Part shown: piece by piece, positions 53,160 through 62,959 of the stretch | How positions within the stretch are numbered: the stretch's first letter is position 1 | Layout: every line of letters begins with the position of its first letter | Assembly: GCA_900102065.1 (NCBI GenBank) | Contig: FMVK01000001.1 | Coordinates: forward strand, 186,001 to 250,000 | Direction of reading: 5' to 3' | Length of the DNA stretch: 64,000 bases | From: Lachnospiraceae bacterium XPB1003 | GTDB lineage: Bacteria; Bacillota; Clostridia; Lachnospirales; Lachnospiraceae | Translations under genes and position numbers: made by a program | The notes under the pieces: model-generated | The model's database searches: none | What the model was told of the DNA's origin: nothing | The model's input: the letters and a program-made list of their open reading frames with translations, nothing else

Positions 53160-54114
53160 CTGTATTTCTTTCGTTTATAACAGTTTCCTTAATAGAGTAA
53201 GCCTTCCTCTGAGACGGAACATTTTCGGAATTGTAATATATCCTCATTAATATCTCGCTCATCAATCCGAAAATGAACATCAACACTCCCAGAACAACAA
53301 AGAATACTGTGAGCAGCGGCGGCATTAAATTATCTGTCATGTCACGGCCCATGGCAAACAATACGATTGCCCATATCCCGCAAGCGATACCGAGGCCAAA
53401 GAAGAATACGCCGAATCCTCCCATGATATGAAGAGGTCTTGAGGCATAATTATTCCAGAACCATACAGATATCATATCAACAAAGCCTTTAACTGTTCTC
53501 TTCCAGTTATACTTTGTCTTACCACTGGTTCTTGCTCTGTGATTAACAACTATCTCTCCCACACGATATCCTTTTATCTCAAGAAGCGCAGGAATAAATC
53601 GGTGCTGTTCTCCGTAAAGAGTCATACCCTCAAAGCAACATTTTCTGTAAATCTTCAAGGAACAGCCGCTATCATGGATATGATCCTTAACTATGATTCC
53701 TCTTAACAGATTCGCAGTACGGGATACAAATTTTTTCATAACTGTATCCTTACGGTTCTTACGCCATCCCGAAACAACATCCAGATCATTTTTCTCCAGA
53801 TATTCTACTAGCGCCGGTATATCAGCAGGATCATTTTGGCCATCACCGTCCATTGTAACTATATATTCTTTTTCGGCCGCTGAAATTCCGGCATCCATTG
53901 CGGCTGTCTGACCGAAATTCTTTCTGAATTCTATATATTTGATAGGCTTCAGCTTTCTGCATATCTCACCGGTACGATCCGATGACCCATCGTTTACGAA
54001 AATTATCTCGTAATCGTAGCCGTTTTTCTCACATACGGTCTTTATCTCCGAATAGAGATTTTCAACATTGCCTTCCTCGTTATATACAGGGACAACAACT
54101 GATATTCCGGTCAT
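53149..54114 (-). CDS. GT2 polyprenyl-phosphate glycosyltransferase (GtrB-like)
   Basis: 321 residues. The GT-A domain has ISVVVPVYNEEGNVENLYSE, IIFVNDGSSDRTGEICRKL, RKNFGQTAAMDAGISAAEKE and the metal motif YIVTMDGDGQNDPADIP. Two C-terminal helices follow (about 232-255 and 266-292). It loads a sugar, glucose in the best-known cases, onto undecaprenyl phosphate. It lies between gtrA (one-base overlap) and the GT-C gene. A second enzyme of this type is at 40430-41362, suggesting two separate lipid-linked sugar donors in the cluster. Confidence 0.92.
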   Translation of the reverse strand: MTGISVVVPVYNEEGNVENLYSEIKTVCEKNGYDYEIIFVNDGSSDRTGEICRKLKPIKYIEFRKNFGQTAAMDAGISAAEKEYIVTMDGDGQNDPADIPALVEYLEKNDLDVVSGWRKNRKDTVMKKFVSRTANLLRGIIVKDHIHDSGCSLKIYRKCCFEGMTLYGEQHRFIPALLEIKGYRVGEIVVNHRARTSGKTKYNWKRTVKGFVDMISVWFWNNYASRPLHIMGGFGVFFFGLGIACGIWAIVLFAMGRDMTDNLMPPLLTVFFVVLGVLMFIFGLMSEILMRIYYNSENVPSQRKAYSIKETVINERNTDEG

Positions 54115-54605
54115 TAATTTTCCTCCCGTAATTCTTCCGAATCTTTGATTGTTACTTCGGAATCACTCTCTTTTGTTATCTTGTTTTTCTTTTTATTAAA
54201 TACCAATAATTTACCAAAAATATAATTCAGAATAATGACAAGCACCTGAATGGTTATCTTGGAAATATTTTCATCTATCTTAAGCATGTCGACCATAAAT
54301 ATTACTCCGAAATAGTCAACAACACCGGTGAATCCCCTTGCCACAATAAACTTCAGGCATTCTTTCACCGCGGCCCCAAAGGATTCGCATCGGGAATGAA
54401 ACACGTAATACTTGTTTGAAAAAAATGCCGTGACTTTGCTTAATACAATAGCAAATATGTTGGAGATCTTATAGTTGATCCCTAAGCTGTTGAGTACATA
54501 AAACACTCCGATGTTAACAAGTGATGTTACAACACCGGCTATACCGTAGCGAACGAGTTCACGGAATTTTTTTCCGGCTACGATTTTTCGTATCCTTTCA
54601 ATCAT
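54114..54605 (-). CDS. GtrA-family lipid-linked sugar flippase
   Basis: 163 residues with four membrane helices in the standard GtrA order, starting FRELVRYGIAGVVTSLVNIG and containing AIVLSKVTAFFSNKYYVFHS. GtrA is thought to flip undecaprenyl-phosphate-sugar to the outer face. The C-terminal ~30 residues are a charged extension (KKKNKITKESDSEVTIKDSE) longer than usual. It overlaps the KpsC-like gene upstream by one base and the GtrB gene downstream by one base. Confidence 0.92.
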   Translation of the reverse strand: MIERIRKIVAGKKFRELVRYGIAGVVTSLVNIGVFYVLNSLGINYKISNIFAIVLSKVTAFFSNKYYVFHSRCESFGAAVKECLKFIVARGFTGVVDYFGVIFMVDMLKIDENISKITIQVLVIILNYIFGKLLVFNKKKNKITKESDSEVTIKDSEELREEN

Positions 54606-56242
54606 TATTTTTCCGTACCTCTCAGGTAATAGTCACATTCTTTAATATCGTTAGTCCTTTGCCACTCTTCTACGAATTTCAGGATCTCAGTATTGTATTT
54701 TTCAGTCCCCTTATTACTTTCAAAATAATCCGTGGTCATCTCGTCCAACATATTATTGTATTTTTTCTTCAATTCAATACAAAATCTATCATTGAAACCC
54801 TTTCCAAGCATTTTATCCATTCGTTGTGTAGTAAGAAAAAATGCTTTTCTTGCAGTCTTAATCTGAGAATCGTTTAATCTATTAATGTCCTGGATATTTC
54901 CAAGAATATCCTCGTACTCTTTCAGTGTTCCGGGTTCAATAGTATATCCCAATCCCTTATAATAGGGGCTTCCTACAATAACAGCGGGGATACCGAAGCA
55001 CGAAAATTCTGCCCCTGCATTTCCTCCTATAGTGATCAAAACATCTACAAAATTTTTTATACTTTCAGCACTGAATCGATCCTCAAGAAAATGCATATTG
55101 TCTGTCTTATACCTTTTGAAGAGGTCTTCTATCGAATCCTTGCTCTCATGATAAGCTTTTCTCGTAGGATGAGGTTTCAAAATCCAGTTAACATGATCAT
55201 TTAAGGATGCTATTCTAAGAGTTTGCTCAGTCCAATCATAATAATCTTTGAAAGGAGTATCACCATAATTAAACACAGCATCTGTAAAAGTATGCGCCAT
55301 TATAATAACGGTTTTTTTCTTCGGATTCAGTCCCAGTTCTGCAAATGCCTCTTCCTTACTCAGAACCTTTTTCCCCGCAAAAGCATGTCTATCAATATTT
55401 CTTCCATTTTTGCCGGCAAATCTATCTTCAAGTATCCTATTGATACATTCAAGATCTTCTTCTGAGACCGTATCAATATTCATTCTGACTTTCTCTTGAA
55501 GATCTTCAGATATTCTCTTTACTATTCCTTCTTCAGAAACTCCGATAAACCTTTCAGCCTCTTCACTACAATTATATACAACAGCACCGCTCCGGGAAAA
55601 CAATGCCGTCTGCATCGCCTCATGATAAGCACAATCATCACAAATATCAAAAGATGGTTTATGATTTTTAAGATAATCTTCGAGCGTAAAATACATCCAC
55701 AAAAGATGAAAGATTTTCTTAATACAGGTGTAATTTCGTATGCTTCTTATTGTAGAAATCTCAGATGTTCGTAATATATCTTCATAAATAGCTCTTCCAA
55801 CCGGAATATTTCCGATGCTGAACTTTTTAAGCTTTTCTCCATCACCGTACATAATAACCTTAATGGTATACGCCAGTGCCCTAATAGCAGAGGAAATGTT
55901 CTTTTTATTTTCTTTTTCTATGCAATAATGTCCAACACCAAAAGAAGAAAAGAATTCAGTAAGATCTGAGTTTTCTCTCCATGTTATAGCAACAATATTT
56001 CCGCCATGCTTGCTTTGAATCCCTTTTGCAAACAGCAGCTTCGGTATTATCCATGCCACCTGCATTCTTACCATGGATAAATTTATGAAAATAGTTTCCC
56101 CTGATGAACTCAAAGAGTCATCAATATCAAATTTATCATCCACCCATAGTGAACTATTATAGTTAATAAATTCGTCTAATATTTTTTTGTTTATAGGAAA
56201 ATCTTCATCTTTCATAATTTGCGATTTGGTAATGCTTTTCAA
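54605..56242 (-). CDS. capsule-type GT-B-fold transferase (KpsC/CDP-glycerol-transferase-like)
   Basis: 545 residues, soluble. The C-terminal half has the pattern of capsular polysaccharide transferases of the KpsC/KpsS and teichoic glycerophosphotransferase fold: KKKTVIIMAHTFTDAVFNYG, NWILKPHPTRKAYHESKDSI (the KPHP loop), and VDVLITIGGNAGAEFSCFGI with the GNAGAE donor-binding turn. The N-terminal half (INLSMVRMQVAWIIPKLLFA) is a second Rossmann-like domain. It may add a CMP-activated sugar or a glycerol/ribitol phosphate. Given the NeuB-like synthase in this cluster, a nonulosonic acid transferase is one possibility. This assignment is inference. Confidence 0.65.
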   Translation of the reverse strand: MKSITKSQIMKDEDFPINKKILDEFINYNSSLWVDDKFDIDDSLSSSGETIFINLSMVRMQVAWIIPKLLFAKGIQSKHGGNIVAITWRENSDLTEFFSSFGVGHYCIEKENKKNISSAIRALAYTIKVIMYGDGEKLKKFSIGNIPVGRAIYEDILRTSEISTIRSIRNYTCIKKIFHLLWMYFTLEDYLKNHKPSFDICDDCAYHEAMQTALFSRSGAVVYNCSEEAERFIGVSEEGIVKRISEDLQEKVRMNIDTVSEEDLECINRILEDRFAGKNGRNIDRHAFAGKKVLSKEEAFAELGLNPKKKTVIIMAHTFTDAVFNYGDTPFKDYYDWTEQTLRIASLNDHVNWILKPHPTRKAYHESKDSIEDLFKRYKTDNMHFLEDRFSAESIKNFVDVLITIGGNAGAEFSCFGIPAVIVGSPYYKGLGYTIEPGTLKEYEDILGNIQDINRLNDSQIKTARKAFFLTTQRMDKMLGKGFNDRFCIELKKKYNNMLDEMTTDYFESNKGTEKYNTEILKFVEEWQRTNDIKECDYYLRGTEK

Positions 56243-56299
56243 AAATCTTAATCAACACATTATATCATTAATCACGAAAACATCTTCTACAGAAAAAGC

Positions 56300-58291
56300 T
56301 TAGTCTTCAGAATTACTTAACTTCAATACCATTTTTCCATCCCTATCATATGTAACCTTGTAGATTGTATCATCCGCAATATACTGTCCCATTCTATCAA
56401 ACAAAGTCCAATAGTTTTCAAAGAAGAAATCACTGGATTTCCTTAAATAAACATATGTTATTTCTCTTTCCTTGAGCATTTTTTCAAGTTCTTCACATTC
56501 TATTGCTTGAACAACTTCTGTACTCCAGTTTTGAGGATTAGGTGTAAAATATATGCCGCTTAAAGAAGAGTACTCTGCTGGAAATACCTTCCACTTAAAT
56601 TCTGATGGAAGATCTTTTGTTTGCATCATCTCTGTATCCAAGTAAAAAACCTTATCACCTTTTTCAAACTTGACCTCATCTTCACGGATACCACTTATCT
56701 CATTTTCCACTTTCGGTCTATTAAATATTGCACCTATAGGATCTGTAAATGCAAGCATGAATATGATTACCGCACCGGTTGGAAGAACATACCTTCTTTT
56801 TTTTCCTCTAATCATCATTGCGTCCGACATAAAAGAACAACAAGCCAAAGCTATCGCAGGAAACAGATACCAAGCCATTACTGGTTTGTCCTCTCCTTCA
56901 CTTCTCAGATACAGCACATATACGGCACCAAGAATAACAAAATATATAAATATTCCTGCATATACAGACACACTTATCAACAATCCCATATTATCAAAAC
57001 TTTCATTATCCTGATCATTATTGCTCTTTTGTTTCTTACGCAAATATAGATACGCAGAAGCACATACAATAGCAAGAAAAAAGAAGATATCGTATACTCG
57101 TATCGCATACTTCCCCATAAGGAACTCTTCCTCCCCTAAACCTGTGAATATTATTTTATTGTACTCATTCATCCATTCCACCACATTTATCAAATTAACG
57201 GATGAAGACCTTACATAATAGAACATTCCATAGCAGACACCAATTATCAGCAAAACTATGCCTATTAGCGACACTTCAGTATATTCTCTCTTGATCAGCT
57301 CATTCATACAAATAATGATCAACGCGAGTACCAGTGATATTCCCAGAGCTATAATGGGATACCATAATTCTAGACTTGATATTTCTTCTAGATCAAATCT
57401 GAACTTGCTAGGAATTAAGCTAATCAAACACCCTGCTATAAGAGAAATTAAAACCCCAGGCGCTTTCTTCCTGTAGCTTACCAATAATCCAGATGCCATC
57501 ACGGGAATCGCAGAAAAGGCTCCATATCTCGTTGCCACACATGAAGCAATAATACTAAGCATAAGAGCAAATTCAGCTCCTGTCCCTGACCATTCCTTGC
57601 CTATCTTCAAAATCAACGCTAATGCATAGAATACAGCAGCCGCCTGGGGTCCAAAAAATTCCAGTCTGGAATACATCTCCTGAATCTTTATCACAGGTAG
57701 CAACAACATTATCACAAAAACCGATACATAATCATTATATGCTCGCTTTCTTCCCGTGACCCCGAACACAGAAACAAACCCCGCAAGTATAAATATATCC
57801 TTTGCAAATATGCATATATCCTCTCTAAACCCCGAACTAAGTTTCATAAAAAAGCAGCACCAGAGAGGTATAAAAGGAAATGTATCATTCAAATCCCAAA
57901 ATGACATATCCTCTCCCGCAAATGCGTTATATTCAAATAAGTATCTTACTGCCGGTCCCGAAAATACAAGTTCATCAGATCCTACAAATTGTCTACCCTG
58001 GCACAGAACCCATAGAATAGCTGCACCTATAATGAAAGCAACAAAGCCCGGGGTAAAAAAATACTCCTTTATAATTTCCTTTGATCGTAAAACAAGGAAC
58101 ACATCTGCAAAAAAAGCCACAACAGAAATAATGACAATAAAAAATATGCCTGTCATTATATTTCCAGAAAAACCAAAAAACATAAGAATGATTGTTATAA
58201 ATACCATCAAAGGAAATAATACATATTCAGTTTTATTCTTTGTAACTATTGTTAAAAAAAATGTTATAGGTAAAAGAACTAATAAAGCCAT
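56300..58291 (-). CDS. polytopic membrane protein, GT-C-like (paralog 1 of 2)
   Basis: 663 residues with about 14 membrane helices over the first 500 or so, then a C-terminal extracellular domain of ~140 residues (KGDKVFYLDTEMMQTKDLPS to IYKVTYDRDGKMVLKL). The first large loop reads VGSDELVFSGPAVRYLFEYN, where the SDE acidic pair is the likely catalytic site if this is a GT-C enzyme. It resembles the next gene in length, helix pattern and C-terminal ending, so they are an old tandem duplication. I do not recognise the family. It lies two bases downstream of that paralog. Confidence 0.65.
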   Translation of the reverse strand: MALLVLLPITFFLTIVTKNKTEYVLFPLMVFITIILMFFGFSGNIMTGIFFIVIISVVAFFADVFLVLRSKEIIKEYFFTPGFVAFIIGAAILWVLCQGRQFVGSDELVFSGPAVRYLFEYNAFAGEDMSFWDLNDTFPFIPLWCCFFMKLSSGFREDICIFAKDIFILAGFVSVFGVTGRKRAYNDYVSVFVIMLLLPVIKIQEMYSRLEFFGPQAAAVFYALALILKIGKEWSGTGAEFALMLSIIASCVATRYGAFSAIPVMASGLLVSYRKKAPGVLISLIAGCLISLIPSKFRFDLEEISSLELWYPIIALGISLVLALIIICMNELIKREYTEVSLIGIVLLIIGVCYGMFYYVRSSSVNLINVVEWMNEYNKIIFTGLGEEEFLMGKYAIRVYDIFFFLAIVCASAYLYLRKKQKSNNDQDNESFDNMGLLISVSVYAGIFIYFVILGAVYVLYLRSEGEDKPVMAWYLFPAIALACCSFMSDAMMIRGKKRRYVLPTGAVIIFMLAFTDPIGAIFNRPKVENEISGIREDEVKFEKGDKVFYLDTEMMQTKDLPSEFKWKVFPAEYSSLSGIYFTPNPQNWSTEVVQAIECEELEKMLKEREITYVYLRKSSDFFFENYWTLFDRMGQYIADDTIYKVTYDRDGKMVLKLSNSED

Positions 58292-58292
58292 A

Positions 58293-60305
58293 TCATTCTA
58301 ATCTCCACAGATTACTAATATATTCTTTATCTCCTGTAGCTAGAAGCTCCAATTTAACACAATTATCTTTATTGACTCTATATAATGAATTGTCTTTTAT
58401 ACTGTCTATACCACCTGCGAACATCTGGTAATAATTTTGTTTAAATTCATTGGTTATACTGTCAATAAATACATAATCATAAACACTCACCACTTCCGTT
58501 AGTTCTTCTAACGAAATCTGTTCCATCTGCCGGGAGAATCTTGTATAACGCCCCCCTGGAATAGATCCGGCTAGTGCCGGAAATGAAAAATATGGAAAAT
58601 ATTCTGAACCATACCTATTTTCTGTATCAATATAAAATATTTTGTCATTAGCTGTCAGATTTAGCCCCGCCATTTCGTATACTTCTGTATACTCTTTTCT
58701 TCCCTGACAGAATTTCGCTATAAAAATATCTTCCTGATATTTATACGTTGACATAAATAATGCTGCAACCGTAAAAAACAATAACTTATTATTTCTTAAC
58801 TTATCTTTTCTTACCAGTACATACAGTAAAAAAGAATAAATCGTCATAGAACCTGCACACATATATCTAACACTGCAATATACATAATTTAGTTCTTCTC
58901 TATTGTGATACAAATACATGGCAAACCACATAAAAAGCCATGCCATATAACCGCCTATTACAGCTACGGAAATATTCTTCATGTTTTCAAATTCATCATT
59001 TATATTCTTTACTTCATAGCACATATATATAATCAAACCTATTGCAAAAATAACTAAAACAATAAGTGGAAATGGTGTCTGATTCCAATGTCTTACCACT
59101 TTCCCATCAATTTCATTTGCATTGAAAAGCACTCCTCCAAAAATCCTCAATACTTTAATTGAATATCCATTCCCATACTTTCTGTCAAAATACCACCTTG
59201 TCAATGCAAAACAACTTGTAGGAATCGCCGAAAAAAGAACAGCAAACCATATATATTTCTTCCTATCAATTAATTCCTTTAATAACCAACAGATTACTCC
59301 TGTTACATACCATGCAGCAAAAAAAAGAACTCCTGTATATGATGCTTTTAATGAATCTTGTCCATTGGTCCACTTATACAGTCCAAAACCGCAAGATGTT
59401 ATAGAAGCGGATAAAAAACACAACGTCGGTAATATGTTCTCTCTAATTTTTTTACCGGCCCTTCTATAGCCAAATATCCTCTCAAAAGTTAAATAAGAAA
59501 GACATGAGGTCATTGCAAAGCCTGCTGCCCCTCCAACTCTCTTTATCACGGAAATTATAATCAACGAGCATGCTGCTTCTATAATGTATACAAGATCAAT
59601 CTTTTCTCCCTTATATACCTCCAAAATCATGAATAAACCAAAGATTGCCGTAACTGCAGTCGCTGTATCAATATAATACACACTTATCGATTCTTCATAA
59701 TTAATGTTTAATAGGGAAAAAACCGCTCCAAAAAGCAGTAAAAATTTTATCCATTCATTTCTCTTAACATACTTAAAGATAGGAAGTAATGCCGTTACAC
59801 AGTAAATAAAATATGACATCATGCATATCCCATCCGAATAATCCGGCCATAATTTCAGACAAAAGTAAGACCAGGAAGGAACGACAGGCGCAACATACAA
59901 CAACGAACCGGCCCATTCGGGCATTTTTCCTCCGAGATCATCATTCATCCACATATTAGCGATCTGAGGCCCATATACACGATCCACATCAGAACCTATC
60001 AATGCGAACCCGCTATACATAGCAGCTGCAATTATATAAAAAAGGACCAAAGCAAACGATCCCGAAGTAAACACGGCACTTTTGAATCCCTGTATATCTC
60101 GTCTTATCGACCGGATACATATCACAACAGACGCAGCTATAAGCAGACAGTTTACATATACTCCATATAACGTTGAACCAAAGATGCCGGACAATATAAT
60201 ATTAATGATGATAACGCATACCGAAAAAAAAGACATTTCTTCAAATTTCTTTTTTGTTAGTACGGCAAGCGCTGCAGAGAGCGGAAAAACCGCTAATAAT
60301 CCCAT
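58293..60305 (-). CDS. polytopic membrane protein, GT-C-like (paralog 2 of 2)
   Basis: 670 residues, about 14 membrane helices, then an extracellular C-terminal domain (NDKIFYIDTENRYGSEYFPY to SLYRVNKDNCVKLELL). The first loop ALIGSDVDRVYGPQIANMWM aligns with the SDE loop of its neighbour and again has an acidic pair after GSD. The later block PVVPSWSYFCLKLWPDYSDG parallels PFIPLWCCFFMKLSSGFRED in paralog 1. It could be a glycosyltransferase or polymerase acting on the outer face. The DNA is AT-rich relative to rsmA or carB. Confidence 0.65.
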   Translation of the reverse strand: MGLLAVFPLSAALAVLTKKKFEEMSFFSVCVIIINIILSGIFGSTLYGVYVNCLLIAASVVICIRSIRRDIQGFKSAVFTSGSFALVLFYIIAAAMYSGFALIGSDVDRVYGPQIANMWMNDDLGGKMPEWAGSLLYVAPVVPSWSYFCLKLWPDYSDGICMMSYFIYCVTALLPIFKYVKRNEWIKFLLLFGAVFSLLNINYEESISVYYIDTATAVTAIFGLFMILEVYKGEKIDLVYIIEAACSLIIISVIKRVGGAAGFAMTSCLSYLTFERIFGYRRAGKKIRENILPTLCFLSASITSCGFGLYKWTNGQDSLKASYTGVLFFAAWYVTGVICWLLKELIDRKKYIWFAVLFSAIPTSCFALTRWYFDRKYGNGYSIKVLRIFGGVLFNANEIDGKVVRHWNQTPFPLIVLVIFAIGLIIYMCYEVKNINDEFENMKNISVAVIGGYMAWLFMWFAMYLYHNREELNYVYCSVRYMCAGSMTIYSFLLYVLVRKDKLRNNKLLFFTVAALFMSTYKYQEDIFIAKFCQGRKEYTEVYEMAGLNLTANDKIFYIDTENRYGSEYFPYFSFPALAGSIPGGRYTRFSRQMEQISLEELTEVVSVYDYVFIDSITNEFKQNYYQMFAGGIDSIKDNSLYRVNKDNCVKLELLATGDKEYISNLWRLE

Positions 60306-60350
60306 AATCCCTTATCCTTAACAGATGATCTGTTTGTTAACATACAATGA

Positions 60351-61409
60351 TCACTTTATTTTCTCTTTTAGAATATTTAAATAGGTGATAATAGTGATTG
60401 CCAAAAACCACTTGTTTTTGAGGCACATTCTGGTTCTTTTCTCCTGAGAATGAGCTACACCCATCATAGATAATTCATTATTGATCTTTTTTATTTCCGG
60501 CAATAGACAAAAATCTTTAATTAATCTGTACCCTTTAAATATACCCTTGTTGGCAACAGTCCCTTTTATGCACCCAAACATCAAAGCAGAATACATACCA
60601 TAAAATATATCCATATGATCCGTCAGTTTTTGTTTCATTGAGACAAATAAGATATCGCATCCCTTAAAAGATGTATCGCTTCTTGTTGCGGATCCGGAAT
60701 TGACATAGTAGTAATAACAGGTATCCTTTACAAATGACACATTTTTACATTTTTTTAATACATCAATCGAAAATAATGCATCTTCAGATACTCGTATACC
60801 CTTAACAAAGGTCAAATCTCCATATACATCCGTTCTGTAAAGCTTTCCCCATACTTTTCCCTGCAACCATAAATCATTAGTTAAACAATTATATGGTTCT
60901 TCTGTCAAAGAGAGGGCTCCGGATACATAATGAAAGGTCTGCTGTAAAAGTGCCTGACGATTTTCATCATCAACCATAACAGTACACTCATACTTATTTC
61001 TCGCATGAGCAATCTCACTATTATCTGTATCTGAGATCAATGCAAATTCAGCGATACACAGATCGCTTTCGTTTGCTTCGGCAGCATTCAATAATCTTTC
61101 AACAAAATCAGGCGAACTATAGTCATCTGCATCAAAAAAACAGAAATACTTTCCCTTGACATACGAAAGGCCAGTATTTCTTGCTACAGATACTCCCGCA
61201 TTCTCCTGATGTATCACTTTGATACGAGATCCATTTTGTAAGGAATCAAGGAAATCTGCCACCTCTGATCTGCTTCCGTCATCAACTATAATATATTCAC
61301 AATCTGAATACGTTTGTTCAAAAACAGATTTAAGAGATTTAGATAATAAAGATATATTTGTGTTGTATACCGGTATGATCACGGACACTAAAGGATTTTG
61401 TTCACTCAT
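60351..61409 (-). CDS. GT2 glycosyltransferase
   Basis: 352 residues. GT-A motifs: VSVIIPVYNTNISLLSKSLK, CEYIIVDDGSRSEVADFLDS, ENAGVSVARNTGLSYVKGKY and the metal motif FCFFDADDYSSPDF. GIRVSEDALFSIDVLKKCKN contains the ED pair of the catalytic base. The C-terminal region is basic with a short hydrophobic end (FLAITIITYLNILKEK), perhaps a membrane contact. The 4-bp overlap with the NeuB-like gene upstream shows cotranscription. The donor sugar is unknown. Confidence 0.9.
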   Translation of the reverse strand: MSEQNPLVSVIIPVYNTNISLLSKSLKSVFEQTYSDCEYIIVDDGSRSEVADFLDSLQNGSRIKVIHQENAGVSVARNTGLSYVKGKYFCFFDADDYSSPDFVERLLNAAEANESDLCIAEFALISDTDNSEIAHARNKYECTVMVDDENRQALLQQTFHYVSGALSLTEEPYNCLTNDLWLQGKVWGKLYRTDVYGDLTFVKGIRVSEDALFSIDVLKKCKNVSFVKDTCYYYYVNSGSATRSDTSFKGCDILFVSMKQKLTDHMDIFYGMYSALMFGCIKGTVANKGIFKGYRLIKDFCLLPEIKKINNELSMMGVAHSQEKRTRMCLKNKWFLAITIITYLNILKEKIK

Positions 61410-62284
61410 CCTCTAAGTTCCCTACGCTTCTTCATCTCAGATTCATAAAGCTTCTTTTCACCCGTTCCCAATGTTTCGAGAGAGCTGGTTATACGCTTCT
61501 TTAACAGTGACATGGCCTGTACTTCAAGGCTTGCTTTCTGATCCGATCCCCACATTTCATGAGACAGAGTCACATGCCTTTCGATCACGCAGGCTCCAAG
61601 CACTGCAGCAATAACTGATGGTTCCAGATTGGCCTCATGTCCGCTATAGCCTACCAGACAGTCATATCTCTTCTTCATCTCGGGTATGAGACGGAGATTA
61701 AGCTCTTTATTCGGCGACGGATATGTGGAATTCGTGTGGCAGATAATATAATCTCCGTTTGAATACTTTTCCAGCCAGGATACCGTCTTGTCCATCTCGT
61801 CCAGCTCTGACATACCTTCGGAAATGATCACCGGCTTACCGGATTCACACGCTTTCTTTATCATCTCCTCGTTTGTATTCATAGCTGAGGGGATCTTGAT
61901 AAAAGGAATATCATACTGAAGCAGGAATTCCAGGCTGGGGATATCCCATGGGCTGGCCGACCAGTCCATGGGCTTCTGACGACAGTAACTGTCTATTTCA
62001 TCATATTCCGCTTTTTCAAACTCCACACGCTTCTTATATTCAATATAAGGCATGGTACCCCAGGGCGTTTCTCTGGGCACCTGCTTTTGCGCTTCAGGCA
62101 CCGCAAGCTCAGGTGTTCTCTTTTGGAACTTTGCACAGTCCCACTCACAGGCATATGCCGCATCCAGAAGACGCTTCGCTATCTGCATGTCGCCATTATG
62201 GTTTATTCCAATCTCAGCGATCATGTAAGGTACTGAATTCTCGGTAACCGTGAAGTTGCCAAGCTTAATACTTTTATTTGCCAT
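61406..62284 (-). CDS. NeuB/SpsE-type nonulosonic acid synthase lacking the SAF domain
   Basis: 292 residues forming the TIM-barrel of the N-acetylneuraminate synthase family, which condenses phosphoenolpyruvate with a 6-carbon amino sugar. Motifs: MIAEIGINHNGDMQIAKRLL, DCAKFQKRTPE, FIKIPSAMNTNEEMIKKACE, GYSGHEANLEPSVIAAVLGA, and VIERHVTLSHEMWGSDQKAS, corresponding to the metal- and PEP-binding loops. The ~60-residue C-terminal SAF/antifreeze-like domain of classical NeuB, which helps close the partner active site, is absent. It is the first gene of the cluster after the cyclophilin. No CMP-sugar synthetase is in the window. Confidence 0.88.
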   Translation of the reverse strand: MANKSIKLGNFTVTENSVPYMIAEIGINHNGDMQIAKRLLDAAYACEWDCAKFQKRTPELAVPEAQKQVPRETPWGTMPYIEYKKRVEFEKAEYDEIDSYCRQKPMDWSASPWDIPSLEFLLQYDIPFIKIPSAMNTNEEMIKKACESGKPVIISEGMSELDEMDKTVSWLEKYSNGDYIICHTNSTYPSPNKELNLRLIPEMKKRYDCLVGYSGHEANLEPSVIAAVLGACVIERHVTLSHEMWGSDQKASLEVQAMSLLKKRITSSLETLGTGEKKLYESEMKKRRELRG

Positions 62285-62358
62285 ACTACTTGTATCCTCT
62301 TTCCTGCAGACGATCCCTTAAACCGTCCCATTCTACGGTTGATCATTTTACTTATCGA

Positions 62359-62886
62359 TTACTCCGGAAGCTTCTCCGGTTCGGGATAGTCCACGCCAAA
62401 AGTATCTACCGTCATGCTCTTGATACGCTGGTCATGTACAGGTCTGTCGTTGTAATCAGTAGGAATCTCGGCAATGGTATTTACAACATCCATACCCTCT
62501 GTTACTTTTCCGAAAGCCGCATACTCTCCGTCAAGAGAAGGATAATCCTTGTGCATGATGAAGAACTGGCTGCCGGCAGAATCGGGGAACATGGTACGTG
62601 CCATGGAAAGTACTCCCGGTGTATGCTTAAGATCATTCTTAAATCCGTTATGAGAAAACTCCCCCTTTATTGAATAACCGGGGCCACCTGTACCGTTGCC
62701 CTTGGGATCACCACCCTGAAGCATGAATCCCTTTATTACTCGGTGAAAAATAACTCCGTCGTAGAATTTCTTGTTGATAAGGCTAATGAAATTGTTGACT
62801 GTATTGGGAGCGATCTCCGGATACAGCTCTGCCTTCATTACGCTTCCGTCTTCCATTGTTATGGTTACTACAGGATTCTGTGCCAT
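62359..62886 (-). CDS. cyclophilin-type peptidyl-prolyl cis-trans isomerase
   Basis: 175 residues, single cyclophilin domain, no signal peptide, so cytoplasmic. Active-site motifs: GVIFHRVIKGFMLQGGDPKG with the catalytic Arg, GVLSMARTMFPDSAGSQFFI with the Gln-Phe pair, and AAFGKVTEGMDVV. It speeds proline isomerisation in folding proteins. The short acidic tail ends EPEKLPE. AAGGAGA lies seven bases before the ATG at 62886. It is a housekeeping gene; the glycan cluster begins 75 bp downstream and may partly share its transcript. Confidence 0.96.
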   Translation of the reverse strand: MAQNPVVTITMEDGSVMKAELYPEIAPNTVNNFISLINKKFYDGVIFHRVIKGFMLQGGDPKGNGTGGPGYSIKGEFSHNGFKNDLKHTPGVLSMARTMFPDSAGSQFFIMHKDYPSLDGEYAAFGKVTEGMDVVNTIAEIPTDYNDRPVHDQRIKSMTVDTFGVDYPEPEKLPE

Positions 62887-62959
62887 TTTATTTCTCCTTT
62901 ATCATGCTTATTTCTCACTTCTTACCTTGGATGTTTGGCCAATAATAGCTTCTAGCTTA

